A stretch of 64,000 nt of DNA. It comes from Siphonodentalium dalli. Taxonomy: Eukaryota > Mollusca > Scaphopoda > Gadilida > Siphonodentaliidae. Shown one piece after another: positions 1 to 11,454 of the stretch. The notes beneath the pieces are model-generated. The model saw only the letters and a program-made list of their open reading frames with translations, was not told the DNA's origin and searched no databases. A program made the translations under genes and the position numbers. Every line of letters begins with the position of its first letter. Positions within the stretch are counted from its first letter, which is position 1. The stretch covers positions 178,043,956 through 178,107,955 of the forward strand of contig CP136063.1 in the NCBI GenBank assembly GCA_032622095.1, given 5' to 3'.

Positions 1-1260
1 CAGGGAGTGTATTCATGTCATCCATAATTTAAATGAGATTAATGGTGTTATCAATGAAGCACCCTTGTTGTTTATATTATCACTCAGAGGTCATTAAAAT
101 CAGATTAATTTCATTTTCTCAGAGTGCCTGGCAGAGCCAGAATGAGGTTCCCAGAGGGTGAATTTAGTGATGCTATCCTACACAGCAGGCTAGCATAACC
201 AAATACACCCTCTGAGAACCTTATTCCGCTTAGGCCTCATCTTCTGGGAAGTATCTAGAGTCTCAAGATCTCATTCTGCTTAGGCCTCATCTTCTGGGAA
301 GTATCTATAGTATCAAATTTACCTTGTTGTTTGTTAAATTTCCCTTCTAGGAAGTTTCTGTATCCCTTAATTTGCAGAAGATAAAATTAATGATTGAGGT
401 GCCCAATGGGTGAACATCACCAATTTCAACTGGGGAACTTCAATCTTATTCTAGGTCTTCCATAGCAGTTGAGGGCCTTATCAGAATGAGGTCCCCAGAG
501 GGTGAATTTAGTGATACTAGCCCGCTGTGCAGGATAGCCTCACTAAATTCACCCTCTGGGTACCTCATTCTGCAAATAACAGACAGACTATTTCAAAGCT
601 TGATTCAAGGCTAGCATCACCAAATTCACCATTTGGGGACCTCATTCTGCTTAGGCCTCATCTTCTGGGAAGTATCTATAGTATCAAATTTACATTGTTG
701 TTAGTTAAATTTCCCTTCTAGGAAGTTTCTATATCCCCTAATTTGCAGAAGATAAAATTCATAATTGAGGGGCCCAATGGGTGAACATCACCAACTTCAA
801 CTGGGGAAATTCAATTTTATTCTAGGTCTTCCATAGCAGTTGAGAACTTTATCAGAATGAGGTCCCCAGAGGGTGAATTTAGCGTCACTAAATTCACCCT
901 CTGGGGACCTCACTCTGCAAATGACAGACACACTATCACACTATTTCAAGGCTTGTTGTATAATACATTGTGTTGCTTGAGGCCAGGCATACACAATGTA
1001 GGAACAGACACGCTTTTTGTGATGCTATCCGGCACAGCAGGCTAGCATCACCAAATTCACCCTCTGACGACCTCATTCTGCTTAGGCCTCATCTTCTGGG
1101 AAGTATCTATAGTATCAAATTTACATTGTTGTTAGTTAAATTTCCCTTCTAGGAAGTTTCTATATCCCCTAATTTGCAGAAGATAAAATTCATAAATGAG
1201 GTGCCCAATGGGTGAATATCACCAACTTCAACTGGGGAACTTAATTTTTATCCTTATCAG
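1..1260. repeat. tandem/dispersed hairpin repeat array (family P)
   Basis: There are three imperfect units of about 370-430 bp. Marker TCTTCTGGGAAGTATCTATA recurs near 239/281, 659 and 1089, and CCCAATGGGTGAA recurs near 401, 774 and 1207. Each unit contains an inverted pair with GAATGAGGTCCCCAGAGGGT on one arm and its complement on the other (132-232, 484-570, 853-915). Copies of the same family with recognisable ends lie at 25193-25556, 28894-29146 and about 30629-31110. No coding capacity is seen; short open frames here are repeat-derived. Confidence 0.85.
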
Positions 1261-1299
1261 ATTTGTGAAAATGGGATCACAAAGTCAAATAAGGGCAGA

Positions 1300-2090
1300 G
1301 CAAGAGACTTAACTATTTCACTACATAGTAATTCTTAAAATATGTTTGCAAGAACTAGTTGGCTTATATAGAATGGAATGTTCTTCCTTGACTGCAATTC
1401 AGATTTTTTTAATGGGGTCACCTGGTCAAATAGGGGCCAAGCGAAGGACAGTTTCCCTCTTAATATGCTTCCTTCACAAGGACCATCAGGTCTATTTGAC
1501 TGATATTTATGATATGTATGAAGGGTTCTTTGGTGTCTGGGATTCAAATTTATTCAGATGTGGTCACCAGGTTAAAAGGGTGGGACCAGGGACATAACTA
1601 TATGTCTCTATAGTAATTCTTAAAATGTCTTCTCAAGGGATTTTGGACTATTTAGCTTACATATAGTATGGAGGAATCAGGAAGATCCTTTAGTGACTGA
1701 GATACAGATTTGTTAAAATGAGGTCAACCTGTCAAGAAATGGCAGTCTATGGGGAGTTAACACTTTTGTGTCCAATAAAATCATAGAAATACCAAATTCA
1801 TTAAAACATCTACCTTGGAACCACCTGACTGATTGGTCTGACATACATGTATTGTGTTTTGGGTCCATGGATAATTGGGCTTCAAACATGTTTAAATGGT
1901 TTTAGAAAAAGGCGCTTGTGAGATTGGAAATTTCCAACAATTGAGAAAGTTTGAGGTGTCGGTTGTGAAATTCCAACCTAAGACTTGGGAGTCTGGATCC
2001 CGGTCGGGAGGGGACTTGTTGAGCTGGAGGAGGGGGGTGATCAGTAGTGTACAGTTGGCAATTTCAAGGTGGTTTTTTACCAAGCTACAT
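1300..2090 (-). repeat. tandem-core mobile element, divergent copy
   Basis: The segment 1330-1760 contains diverged ~155-bp units marked by AATTCTTAAAAT and GGTCACCTGGTCAAATAGG. They are the reverse complement of the units at 50030-51650. The flank 1900-2080 matches the reverse complement of 49820-50000 (shared GAGGTxTCxxTTGTxAAATT and CTTGGGAGTxTG). The two loci are therefore copies of one composite element in opposite orientation. Confidence 0.7.
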
Positions 2091-2460
2091 ACTTGAAGTC
2101 TCTCTAGCCACATATCCTGTTTAAATCTACTTCTTTTAAAGTGATTATGAAAAGTGCTCACTGTTTTGGTCTCCAGAGTCCCAGTCTTATCAGTCTTTGC
2201 AGTCTGGTGAGCGACCCCACAGTCATTGACTGTCTTGTTTCTGAAACTGACACGATCGATTGTGTATTCGGGGACTTGCGAGTAAAATTGTATATATTGT
2301 ATATATATTTACAATGTACCATGCACAAGAGACAATTATGTACGCGATCAAATCAAACAGTGAAAACACGTGCATTTTGGCGGGAAAATAACTGTCCGTG
2401 ATTAAGCTATGTCATATCGTGACCTTGCAATGAATACAAGGAACAACATTATGTACGCAA
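2091..2460. other. unannotated intronic DNA
   Basis: Nothing recognised: no conserved frame, no splice-bounded exon, no repeat shared with other parts of the window. Confidence 0.5.
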
Positions 2461-2940
2461 TACATGGCCCATTTTTATGTTTACCCATACCATAGTATGG
2501 TAAACATAGTGTCATTGCCCGGATTGACCACTCGTCGTTAGTCCGTCCGTCCGTCTGTCTGTCTGTCTGTCTGTCTGTAGACACTTTACGCATGGTGCGA
2601 TAACTGAAATATTTTCAACTTAGAATTTATGCATGCTGCCATAACTCAAAAAGAAATTATCTGACCATAACCAAATTTGGTATGTGAGTTGCTCAACCCA
2701 AAATACATATCGAGTTCGAATATGGGTTTGATTCGATATTTTTTAATGGAGTTATGGCCCTTTGACATAGAATTAATGAATGCTTCGATAAATCATCAAT
2801 TTTTCAACTGATAGGAACCAAATTTTGTATGTGAGTTTCTCAACTCAAAATACAGATCGAGTTCGAATATGGGTTTGATCCGGTACTTTTTACTGGAGTT
2901 ATGGCCCTTTGATTATTTTATTCATCGCTAAAATATATCA
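2461..2940 (+). repeat. dispersed repeat with terminal hairpin, (GTCT)n and GAGTTATGGCCC units
   Basis: It starts with a palindrome TTTACCCATACCATAGTATG / GGTAAAC (about 2478-2506), then a CCGTCCGTCCGTCTGTCTGT microsatellite (2547-2580). Two units of about 130 bp follow, each ending GAGTTATGGCCCTTTGA (about 2748-2764 and 2898-2914). Related copies are at 3355-3560 and 15909-17800. Confidence 0.8.
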
Positions 2941-3354
2941 AAGATACACAGGTGGCACTGTCTAGATAGTATCTAATAAATCAGGTTCAGGATGCTATGA
3001 AGTTGTCTTCTCACACAGAGATAGTATTCAGTTACAATACCATGAAGTTCCTTCTCTCTTGTATTGATTTAATTAACTGCTAGGAGATGTGTTGGCTGTA
3101 TCAGATATAATTTATACTCTATAAGTATCTCTGGCCATATCATAGGTGGAATGTTTATACTATTATATTTTATATGCATGGTTATTTATATTTCAATCTT
3201 AAAGGCATAATCTGGTTTCATTGTTTAATAGCATTACCATTGGAATTTTATTGGTTGCATGGGAAGACAACTTTGGTTTTCAAAGTTTTAAAAACTTGAG
3301 AGCTCTGTATCAGTCTATGGGAACAAAATAATTGTTCATAACACTTTTAGTACT
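2941..3354. other. unannotated AT-rich DNA
   Basis: Nothing recognised on either strand. Confidence 0.5.
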
Positions 3355-3560
3355 GTAGGATTGACCACTCGTCTGTCCGTCCATCTATATCTGTCTGTCT
3401 GTCAGACACTTTAGGTATAATGCGATAACTCACTAACATTTTCTATTTGATCGGAACCAAATTTTGTATATAGGTTTCTCATCCCAAAATACAGTTCGAG
3501 TTTGAATATGGGTTTGATCCAATTTATTTTAAAGGAGTTATGACCCTTCTTTTTTTTTTT
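3355..3560 (+). repeat. partial copy of the hairpin/GAGTTATG repeat
   Basis: It repeats GATTGACCACTCGTC, a short GTCTGTCTGTC tract, AGACACTTTA, and one unit with CAGTTCGAGTTTGAATATGG and GGAGTTATGACCC. It is collinear with 2511-2914 but shorter. Confidence 0.75.
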
Positions 3561-4685
3561 TAATTTGGATTTTTCATATTTTTTTAGATTGAATTTCCTC
3601 GCTCAATTTAACATAAACAAATATTAAAAAACTTTTATAATAATAAAAAAATTATTTAATTCAAAAAATAAATTTGTCATTGACACTAATTTGTTTTAGT
3701 TGTATTCCATTAATAAGGTGTGATGTCCTGTATTGAAAATGTTCAGATTTTATTGCAATAGTTGCATGTAATATAATGATATCAATAAATTGCCATGTGA
3801 ACATCCAATATCCAGAGTATGAGAATACCTTTAATAGATGTCATTCCAAGCAAAATCTGTTATTAATTGAGTGATGACATATGTTACATAGCTCTAGGGG
3901 GGTGGTTGTATGAAGGTAAAGATGAACAACCTGCTGGCTGAATAATTGTTTATCCTATCTGTCAAATTTATTAATGGCTAAACAATTGGATCTCACAGTG
4001 AGAGGTCCTTGTGTGAATAGGGACAGAGTTATGAGATTTAAAACGACTCCTCCCCACCCCAATTACTTTAACCCCTTCTTAAGACAAATTATTTGACCTT
4101 TTGATTTTAAGTTAGGTACTGATATATGTATTACTGTGATCATATTTTTGACCAGTTATCAGTTATAGCTAATCGCTATCACCAAGGTATGGGTTAAACA
4201 TCTGCCGATCGTGATCGGCCTCTCGTTAATATATGCGGACTCTATATATACAGGGAACTTTACCACATTCCGTGTCCGATATATGTACATGACATCTGCG
4301 AGCATAAAAGGCTTGTACGCACTGGTTTCTGATTGTTGCACGCGCTTCCACTCCGTAATCCGTAGCGTTTCCGCGATCGATCAGGTGTTGTCACCACCGT
4401 TTAGATACATACATCAACTGGATGGTAATTTGATTGTCATAAAACATCATATACCTGGGACAAATTAATAACCTATTAACCTTCAGTGATATTAAGCCAA
4501 ATAATCACGGCAAATAGTGTTAAATCACGTCTTGCGTTGCGTTCGAAAATGCAAAGTTGGTTACTGGTACTCAAAACAAACGGCAAATTATATACGTATA
4601 TGAGCACAAAACGGTAAGTTTCGGAAGGGGTCCGACTAGTCGACTAGTAGTCGATTCCCTCTGGCGACTAGTCGATTCCTCAAAA
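3561..4685. other. unannotated intronic DNA
   Basis: This is AT-rich sequence. An open frame at 4211-4468 has no recognisable domain and no splice context. A cluster of GACTAGTCGACTAG-like palindromic motifs occupies 4630-4680 and belongs to the adjoining hAT-like end. Confidence 0.4.
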
Positions 4686-4706
4686 CCACTAATCGTTTCA
4701 ACACTA
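4600..4706 (-). mobile_element. hAT-like element terminus (truncated)
   Basis: Read on the minus strand, 4706 begins TAGTGTTGAAACGATTAG, a hAT-style end resembling TAGTGATGAGCCGAT of the complete element at 9825. The partner end is not visible upstream, so the copy looks truncated or rearranged. Confidence 0.4.
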
Positions 4707-4762
4707 CTACAGTGTCACCGACACTTTCATTCATGGTGCTATTGATTATTTCACTATTTCAG

Positions 4763-4909
4763 AATACAACAGCAGTCAGCAAGCCTGGGCTTGAGATTCC
4801 AGATGTATCTAACATAACAGGCCTGTGGACGGCCGTATCGGCAGCCAGTGGATTCAGCACAGATGACGCTGTAGCCTTCGTCAAGGAAAACATGAGCACA
4901 TTCACAACT
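4763..4909 (+). CDS. TMEM245: TMEM245 exon a (first exon in window)
   Basis: The acceptor AG is at 4761-4762 after a pyrimidine-rich TTTCACTATTTC run, and the donor GTGAGT starts at 4910. The exon is 49 codons, phase 0 at both ends. It begins NTTAVSKPG and contains the segment GLWTAVSAASGF; it is hydrophilic to amphipathic and probably an extramembrane stretch before the next membrane segment. An in-frame ATG at 4712 lies in the intron just upstream and is not a start, because the splice site cuts inside that open frame. A hAT-like terminus (4687-4706) lies about 55 bp before the acceptor. Assignment rests on position and phase relative to the clearly recognisable exons that follow; this exon is the least conserved of the six. 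Confidence 0.82.
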
Positions 4910-4920
4910 GTGAGTTGTTA

Positions 4921-5740
4921 GTTATTCAAGATTTCAAGATTGAAGATTTTATTGATAGCAAACCATTACAATGGTGTCAGCCAAACAATTTAAACACAAA
5001 AACTGAAAATATAACATGCAAAGTGACTTGTATAAAAACAATGGATGGTTAATCCAAACACACCATATAATCAGTTCTAGGTTGATTCTGCACATGATTT
5101 AATGTAATCACAGATATATCTAGTATCGCTATCTTTTGTTGGGTTCAAAGTTTGTTCTAGAATCTTAAAAGATTCAGACGAATCTTGTGCAATAGGGGCA
5201 GGATTAATGTTTGGTTTGTTCAATAAAACATCACGTTTTTGAACATATTTTATGCAGTGTAGAAAAAAGTGTTCTTCGTCTTCACATGCCAGGCATTTTC
5301 AGTCTTTTCTATCAGGTTTAGGTCGTTTGTATTGGTCTCTTTCTATTGCCAATGTGTGTGTGCTTTATAGTCTGAATGATGTTAATAACCTTGCTTGTGC
5401 TTTGGAAATGCCAAATTTTTGAATTTATTTTTCCAAATTCCAAATAATTGAAGCTTATTGTCCGAGTCTTTGCTGGCAATATTCTTAACATTTTTCTGAG
5501 TGGATTCAAATAATTGTTATCAATTCTTTTTTCCAAGCTAATGCTATTCGATGTATTGGTGTTATCCATTTCAAATATTTTAATAATGTTGTTAACAGCT
5601 GTGAACCATGATTTGTGGCCTCCCAAGAAAAGTTCCTGGTCGAGATCATAGACCTTGAGAAAACGGTTTGATGGAAGCATTTTTAGACGTTTGTAATACT
5701 TAAGTGTTAACTTGGAAATGAAAACATATTATAGAACCAT
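4921..5740 (-). pseudogene. LINE ORF2 3' end fragment (non-LTR retrotransposon)
   Basis: On the minus strand, 5720-5318 reads an open stretch (ISKLTLKYYKRLK, then LFLGGHKSWFTAVNNI and KSTSKVINIIQTIKHTHIGN-like sequence). After a TGA it continues as KCLACEDEEHFFLHCIKYVQ and KRDVLLNK, to about 5215. The CxxC...HxxxxC pattern with EDEEHFFLHC is the conserved C-terminal zinc-knuckle-like tail of LINE ORF2 proteins. The copy then runs through an AT-rich 3' UTR and ends near 4921 in short TCTTGAA-type repeats. It is 5'-truncated, carries at least one in-frame stop, and sits in the intron just after exon a. Confidence 0.82.
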
Positions 5741-6031
5741 CAAGTGCCATGTGAAATCAAAATTAACTAAGATTGAGCCCAGTGAATACTTGTTTGGATG
5801 GCGGTCAGGAAATACATACATTGCATAAGGTGTCATTTAGTATATTTGTTGTTTTCTTGAAGTCTCAATATTCTTATTGGCCCATTTGGTAATCATTAAT
5901 TTCATCCGGTATGTGCACTGTTAATGGAAAGTATAATTTTAAGGTCTAAATAAGGGCATATCTGAAATTAAGTATCACATTTTTATGCTGTTGTATTGCT
6001 CTAATAACCTACTTTGTTTGTTATGTTTTAG
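5741..6031. other. intron remainder before exon b
   Basis: AT-rich; nothing recognised except the acceptor at 6030-6031. Confidence 0.5.
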
Positions 6032-6154
6032 GTATTGGAATCCGTATGGCTGGTAGTTAAGGGGAACGTGAATCTCATATTCAGCATCGTGACTGCAGTG
6101 TTATCTATGCTGCTCGGTGGTGGAACTGCAATACTCAACTTTGTAATCTCAGTG
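6032..6154 (+). CDS. TMEM245: TMEM245 exon b
   Basis: The acceptor is TTATGTTTTAG ending at 6031 and the donor is GTGAGT at 6155. The exon is 41 codons, phase 0 on both sides. It encodes VLESVWLVVKGNVNLIFSIV followed by a hydrophobic run TAVLSMLLGGGTAILNFVIS. It therefore carries one membrane segment plus the beginning of a second hydrophobic stretch that continues into exon c. The glycine-rich GGG turn between the hydrophobic stretches is typical of this part of AI-2E-type transporters. No stop or frameshift is seen. Confidence 0.9.
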
Positions 6155-6199
6155 GTGAGTTTAAAAAATGATTTTAGAGAATAGTAAAACTTATAGAAT

Positions 6200-7610
6200 C
6201 ACTCAAGAATATGTATATATATATATATAACCCATTGTCTGTGTGTCTCTCATACTTTTCGTATGTTTATAACTTTTTACCCTGATATCTAATTTAGCCC
6301 AAAATTTAACAAAATACTGTGGTGTCTCTTAGAAAATGATACACCAAATTTCACACCGATTGGTAAAAGAAAACCTGAGATAGAATGTTTTTCCTGAAGG
6401 CCGAAAACGTGATCTTTCGTCTCTACGATCGGAGCAGATGCCGACACGGACACTTCTGAAAACACCAAAGATGCAGATTGGTAGCTGATCAGCAGTTTAC
6501 ATACACAAGTGCTTATTGACTGAACTCAGTTTATCTCAATTAAAACAAAGCAATTCAGTTGGAGGTTGTGTATGAGATATGAAATCGAGGGTATACATGT
6601 ATACCCAAACCGGTGATGTGACAGCCTCAGGATTCAGTTTTACCTTTCTCCATGCACGTTCAGCAGTTCAAAATCCCGTTTTAAAAGCCACATTCTGACC
6701 ATTGGCGCTAGCTACTTCTTCTTAAAGAAATTGACAGGACTGGTAGCATCCTTTACATTACTAGCACAAAATACAGGTCAAATTCGAATTTGGGTTCCGC
6801 CCACCAATTTTGCTGGAGTTACATGTATGGTCCTTGTCAACTTAGAATTTGCCAATTATTTTGGTTTCCGGATGATAACTTTAGTGTTAATCCTCTGACT
6901 GTTTTAACATTTTGTATGTAGATTAGCCACATGAAAATTTGGAATTGATCTGCCCATTTTTGCTGGAGTTATGGTCCTTGTCGACTTAGAATTTGCCGAT
7001 TAATTGTTGAAATTACCACAGACATATTTTTCCACCCCTAGCAATGCTCTTCTATTTAATATAACTGTTTTATGTCCCACTAGCTGAAACAGGCTCCATT
7101 TGGGAGCCATTATTCAGCATCGGAGGGGCCTGTGGCCCCTTTGTGCATTAGGGGCCCGCAACTCCTGTGTGTGCTTTGCACGCATTTGGACCTAAATAGT
7201 CACATAGGTTCATATTTGACTTATTTGATTCTGAAATAAGCCAAGCTCATAGTGGACTTATACCTATTATTCTTTTGCATGGTGCAGACCACAGTGAAAA
7301 CACATATATAAAGGGTGTACATCTCGTCTGCAAATAGGTCCATATTGAACCTAAATATTCACATTTATTCTGAAATAGGCCCATAGTGACTTATTTTAAT
7401 TTGTGTGTTTTTTTAAATTTATTTAATTAATTTTTTTTAGATTAAAATTTTGAAAGACTAATGCTGTAAAACCTCTGCCAGGGTACTCCTGAGTCAACAC
7501 ACCAAATTTGGTTGAAATCGGTTTAGGGGTCTGGGATAAAAATGCGAACAGACAGATGGACAGACAGATCCTACTCTTTTATATATATAGATTAATATTT
7601 TGTGTCTGAT
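6200..7610. repeat. mosaic of dispersed intronic repeats
   Basis: This contains a (TA)n tract at 6217-6230, then units of the ACACCAAATTTCACACCGAT type. Two units with TTTTGCTGGAGTTA (6810-6840, 6958-6975) follow. Last is a segment ending GGGATAAAAATGCGAACAGA, CAGACAGAT and TATATATATAG (7530-7590), a motif string common at ends of dispersed invertebrate repeats. No coding signal. Confidence 0.6.
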
Positions 7611-8236
7611 ATACATGTTTTATGCAATTTCTAATTCAGAAAGATAGGTGGATATACCTGTATATAGTACTTCAGATTTCTGTTCTGTCCTGAGCTGGTA
7701 TATGTGATCACCACATGCAATGTGATAAGGGGGCCACCACCACATCATATACCCAATGAAACATCTAAACATCTGAGGAACATCTAAACAATTAGATATG
7801 GATATTTAATATCAATGCATTAGACACACTTACATGTAATTACAATCCAGTGTTTACTTTTAAATATTTCTAAATAATTTTTCTGTTTTTCTGAACGACT
7901 CATCAAGATGTGATACAGTCAAAAAGCCGAGTTGGTCATGATAATAATTTTTAGGGTCCATGCTCAAATGCCTGGTAGCCATTTGGGGACCACAATTGAA
8001 ATAAGACCATTAGGATTTGATTTTGTCATCCCCAATAGGCTCTAAGAACATGGGCATATTTTAAACCGTCTGCCTCTTATTTTATTCATTTCATAATCTA
8101 GATAATTACACTGAATTTTACAGCCTCCTGATTTAAATATTCTGTGACACTATTGTATATTATATCCATATATGTATGCCTATATGTATAGGTTATATAA
8201 TATAAATAAATAAATCAAGCAAGACAGCTGACATAA
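7611..8236. other. unannotated intronic DNA
   Basis: Nothing recognised. Confidence 0.5.
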
Positions 8237-8240
8237 TTAA

Positions 8241-9148
8241 CCATTTCTATACTAAATACTCATTAACACGTTATGTGCTGGCTACGAGTTATCTCGTACT
8301 ACACTATATTCCATGGTGCGACTAAGAGTAATTTGTCAAAATTTCGGAATGTGGGATATGATATTTCCAGGCTGTGACAGCGAGTTATGTTGTTGCCAGA
8401 ACTAGCACAGGGTACTCCAAAAGGTCAAATGAGCACATGTTTATTATTTACAATACGGAACATGATCATCTGATGAAGTTCTCGTGAAAAAAATGTGGCA
8501 AAGTGTGGATACGAGATAACTCGTAGTCGGCACCCAGGCAAAATACCATGAAATGGCGTTTCTCTGTTTCTCTGTCACGAGTTATCTCGTAGTGCATTTA
8601 TGCTATCTTTTTATGTATCCAAGCTCATACATTATATGGTTCTATCTACCTGTGTAATACTCAATTGCTCTGTGCCGTCTACAAGTTATCTCGTAGTGCA
8701 TTTATGCCATGTTTTTATGTGATCCAAGCTGATACATTATATGGTGCTATCTACCTATTTAATACTTACATGTAATTGCTCTGTGCCGACTACAAGCTTT
8801 CTCGTAGTGCATTTATGCCATGTTTTTATGTGATCCAAGCTGATACATTATATGGTACTATCTACCTATTTAATACTTAATATAAAGTTGTCACCCTGGA
8901 ATGTTACACTACAGGTTTCCAGCACTCAACGTGTTAACGAGTAGTTCCGAAGTTCCCATAGGAAATGTTCGGATAATAAGTTCAACAAACGACCATAGAA
9001 ATGAATATGAATCCTTCTGCACTGCTATTATTTTTTCATCAAAGTGATTTTTGCTCATTTTTCATGAAAATCCATCCAGATGAATACTAGACTATTCCAG
9101 TTATACTATTAATAACTGAGTAGGAGAATCAATTTAGTATACAAAGGT
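8241..9148 (-). mobile_element. family B TTAA element, minus orientation, interrupted
   Basis: It is flanked by TTAA (8237-8240, 9149-9152). Read in reverse it has the family B landmarks in order: ACTAAATTGATTCTC, GGAATAGTCTAGTATTCATC, CAGAAGGATTCATATTC, GTTGAACTTATTATC, ACATTTCCTATGGGAA, TACTCG. The family D element 8277-8933 is inserted 36 bp from one end. Confidence 0.85.
8277..8933. mobile_element. family D TTAA element nested in family B
   Basis: The 657-bp insert has inverted ends CACGTTATGTGCTGG and CCAGCACTCAACGTG and TTAA on both sides (8273-8276, 8934-8937). Removing it and one TTAA restores the family B junction ACTAAATACTCATTAACGAG. Internally, three units of about 105-111 bp start near 8581, 8686 and 8797 with TATCTCGTAGTGCATTTATG. 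The inverted motif ACGAG-TTAT-CTCGT or a close variant recurs at about 8285, 8509 and 8577. Confidence 0.88.
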
Positions 9149-9152
9149 TTAA

Positions 9153-9528
9153 ATGTACACAATCCGATACGATGGTCCCCATATCATCAGATTCCAACAA
9201 CAGCATTTTTTCAATAGACGCTTTAGTTATCAGAATCGATTAATTACCAAAAAATAATGCTAACCACTGTCAACTCTGGTATATAATTTTCCAAAACATG
9301 TTAAATATCAACATTATGTTCAACGCAATTTGGTATCGAGAGTATGTCGGTCGGCTCGTCGAATATTTGTAGGCCGCCAAATTAATCAACAGATTTCAAA
9401 AATTGATATCTGATAACTCTGACCTTTGATGTGTGGGTTCCTCGACTCGAATCATATTTTTTTTACCCCAGAAGCCAAAGAAATAATATTTTAGGAGCAT
9501 TATTCGGATTATGCATCTTTAAAATCGC
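9153..9528. mobile_element. family E TTAA element, uninterrupted copy
   Basis: It is 376 bp between TTAA 9149-9152 (shared with the family B copy) and TTAA 9529-9532. Ends are imperfect inverted repeats: left ATGTACACAATCCGA, right reverse complement AAGATGCATAATCCGA. Internal landmarks TGGTCCCCATAT, ATAATGCTAACCACTGTCAA and GGGTTCCTCGACTCGAAT also occur in the split copy at 54631-59140. Confidence 0.85.
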
Positions 9529-9608
9529 CATTCACAATAGTAACCATGTGAAGTAATTCAGAGTTGTATTCCACTTGTGGATTATGATGAATTTGCTTAT
9601 GATTTCAG

Positions 9609-9745
9609 GTGTTATTCCTCACAACACTCTTCTACCTGTTAGCATCCAGTGGAAACCAGTATAAGCCGGTTCAGTGGGTAATGGGGGCGAGTGGAAAGGG
9701 TGGTGGAAGTAAAGGATTCAGTCAGCCAGTAGAGGAGGCTATCAG
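9609..9745 (+). CDS. TMEM245: TMEM245 exon c
   Basis: The acceptor is TGATTTCAG ending at 9608 and the donor is AG|GTACTT at 9746. The 137-nt exon enters in phase 0 and leaves with two bases (AG), which the first T of the next exon completes to serine. It encodes VLFLTTLFYLLASSGNQYKP, a membrane segment, then a hydrophilic Gly/Ser-rich loop and a QPVEEAI segment that precedes the conserved GVFMASLK of exon d. The vertebrate protein has the same order: FLTxLFYLLSS, then a variable loop, then VEEAV. Reading through the donor gives an open frame to 9827 that is intronic. A hAT-type element begins 80 bp downstream. Confidence 0.95.
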
Positions 9746-9809
9746 GTACTTCACATATCGCAAACAATTTGTCCGTTTTTGGAATTTGTTTTGTTCATCT
9801 GATCAAATT

Positions 9810-11376
9810 TTAGTTCAAAGATGGTAGTGATGAGCCGATTGTCAAATAGAGCCTTGCGCCGATTGCTGATTATTTGAGATCACAATCGGCCGATTCAGGT
9901 GCCGATTCCGATTATTGTAATAATTATACCAAAATATGTTATATGTGTTGTATACTACTTCAATTTGGAAGCAACAACATCAGTAATATACCAGTATACA
10001 TAAGTATACGTTTGGGTAAGTATAAAGGTAGGTATGGGTGGACATGTGAAAGAATTTCTGCATCCTGACAACTAATACACATGTCATAGTATGCTCAATT
10101 TACCGTAGATTTCTGTCTATAAGTCGCTACTTGTTGACCCAGTATTTCCCCTCAAAATGTGCATGCGCCATATACAACTGTAAGTCAATAGGGGGTCGAA
10201 TTCTGGCTACAATTACAGACACAGGTGAGTTTTGGCATTTGCCGCAATGACAACTCACAAGAGTGCATGACCATTCACATCAAAACCAGAACGAAATGTT
10301 TAATTACAAATAAAACAATTAAAATATTAATAATTGTTACCAGTGTATTTATCCCTATCCAATTAATAAAATACAAGAATTCTACATGATATCTCCGTCT
10401 GAGGAAGGGATTTTGATGTTATACCACATTATCCTGAACTCAACTGTAGAGAAAATACCAAGGAAACAGGGCATGACGCAACACTTGTTTACTGTCTACA
10501 GATTTTTTATGTCGGCTTATAGATAAGAGGTCATTGAGGTCACTGGCTGACCTGATTATCAGTTTGAATACTGGTGATTAGAGGTCACTACGTTGAATAG
10601 TAGTTGTTAATTGGTGAACAATGGTGATGTTGTAAACACACTAGTGACACTACACTATATAATGGGTCTCGTCGGGCTATTTTACATAATTATTTAATTT
10701 CATTCGATATATACTAACTGAAGCGTGGTTAATGCAGTGAACTGCGTAAAATTATGTGTCAGGTGACATGTTCTTTCGGGGGGTTTATACCTGTGTTAGT
10801 CATGACCTGGCTGTATATCATCAAATTTGTGTTTGGTTACACTTTCCCCATGTTTACTGGTCATTTATTTAACAAAACATTGTTATATTTAACACAGTTT
10901 ATTGAAGAAAAACAAGCACCTGATTATTATTTAGACAATCGGAAGTGCCGATGTTGAAACCCGAGTACCGATTGTCATCTGATGGGCCACAATCGGCCGA
11001 TTCCGATTTTAGTTTCCGATCATCGGTTCATCACTAAAAGATGGTCTATCTCTTTCCGGAAACACTATCAATTAATATTGATTTTATATCCATATTTTCT
11101 TATATAATGCAATAATCAAGTGGGACATTTTTTTGTTACTATTTATATAATTTTTAGATAAAGAGTTGTCCCGCATGCTATGCTCAGAATGAACGTGAGC
11201 CGTAAAATGTCTCATATTGATTGTATGTATATTATACCAGACAATTTGAAATATAATCAATTTTGTAATTGATAAGCGTTTCCAGACAGGGGCCTTTGAT
11301 TCATATTTATTATTTTATACCCAGGAAACTATATAAAACTTGTTATAGGAAGAGATAGACCATCTTTAATGAAATT
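9810..11376. mobile_element. older inverted-repeat element interrupted by the hAT insertion
   Basis: After the hAT duplication the sequence AAAGATGGTCTATCTCTTTCC (from 11037) is mirrored at 11349-11374 by AAGAGATAGACCATCTTTAA. Without the hAT insert the element is about 350 bp. A partial relative lies at about 59490-59600 (TTATACCAGA, AAACTATATAA, AGAGATAGATCATCTTTAA). Confidence 0.7.
9817..11044. mobile_element. non-autonomous hAT-type transposon with perfect 8-bp TSD
   Basis: The 1,212-bp element (9825-11036) starts TAGTGATGAGCCGATTG and ends in the complement of TAGTGATGAACCGATG. It is flanked by identical 8-bp copies AAAGATGG (9817-9824 and 11037-11044). Subterminal regions repeat CAATCGGCCGATTC on both sides. 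Eight-base duplications and TAGTG-type ends are hallmarks of hAT transposons. No transposase frame survives. It lies 80 bp after TMEM245 exon c and itself landed inside the end of another inverted-repeat element. Confidence 0.92.
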
Positions 11377-11454
11377 ATAGATGTCCACATCGGCCTACTT
11401 AAAAACTTAACTATTGAATTAAATATTTGTAGAGCAGAGTTTTATGAGAGTTGA

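Noticed and set aside
8581-8885. Three ~108-bp direct repeats considered as a CRISPR-like array
   Set aside because: Units are long, without unique spacers, and lie inside a TTAA-flanked transposon in a eukaryotic intron.
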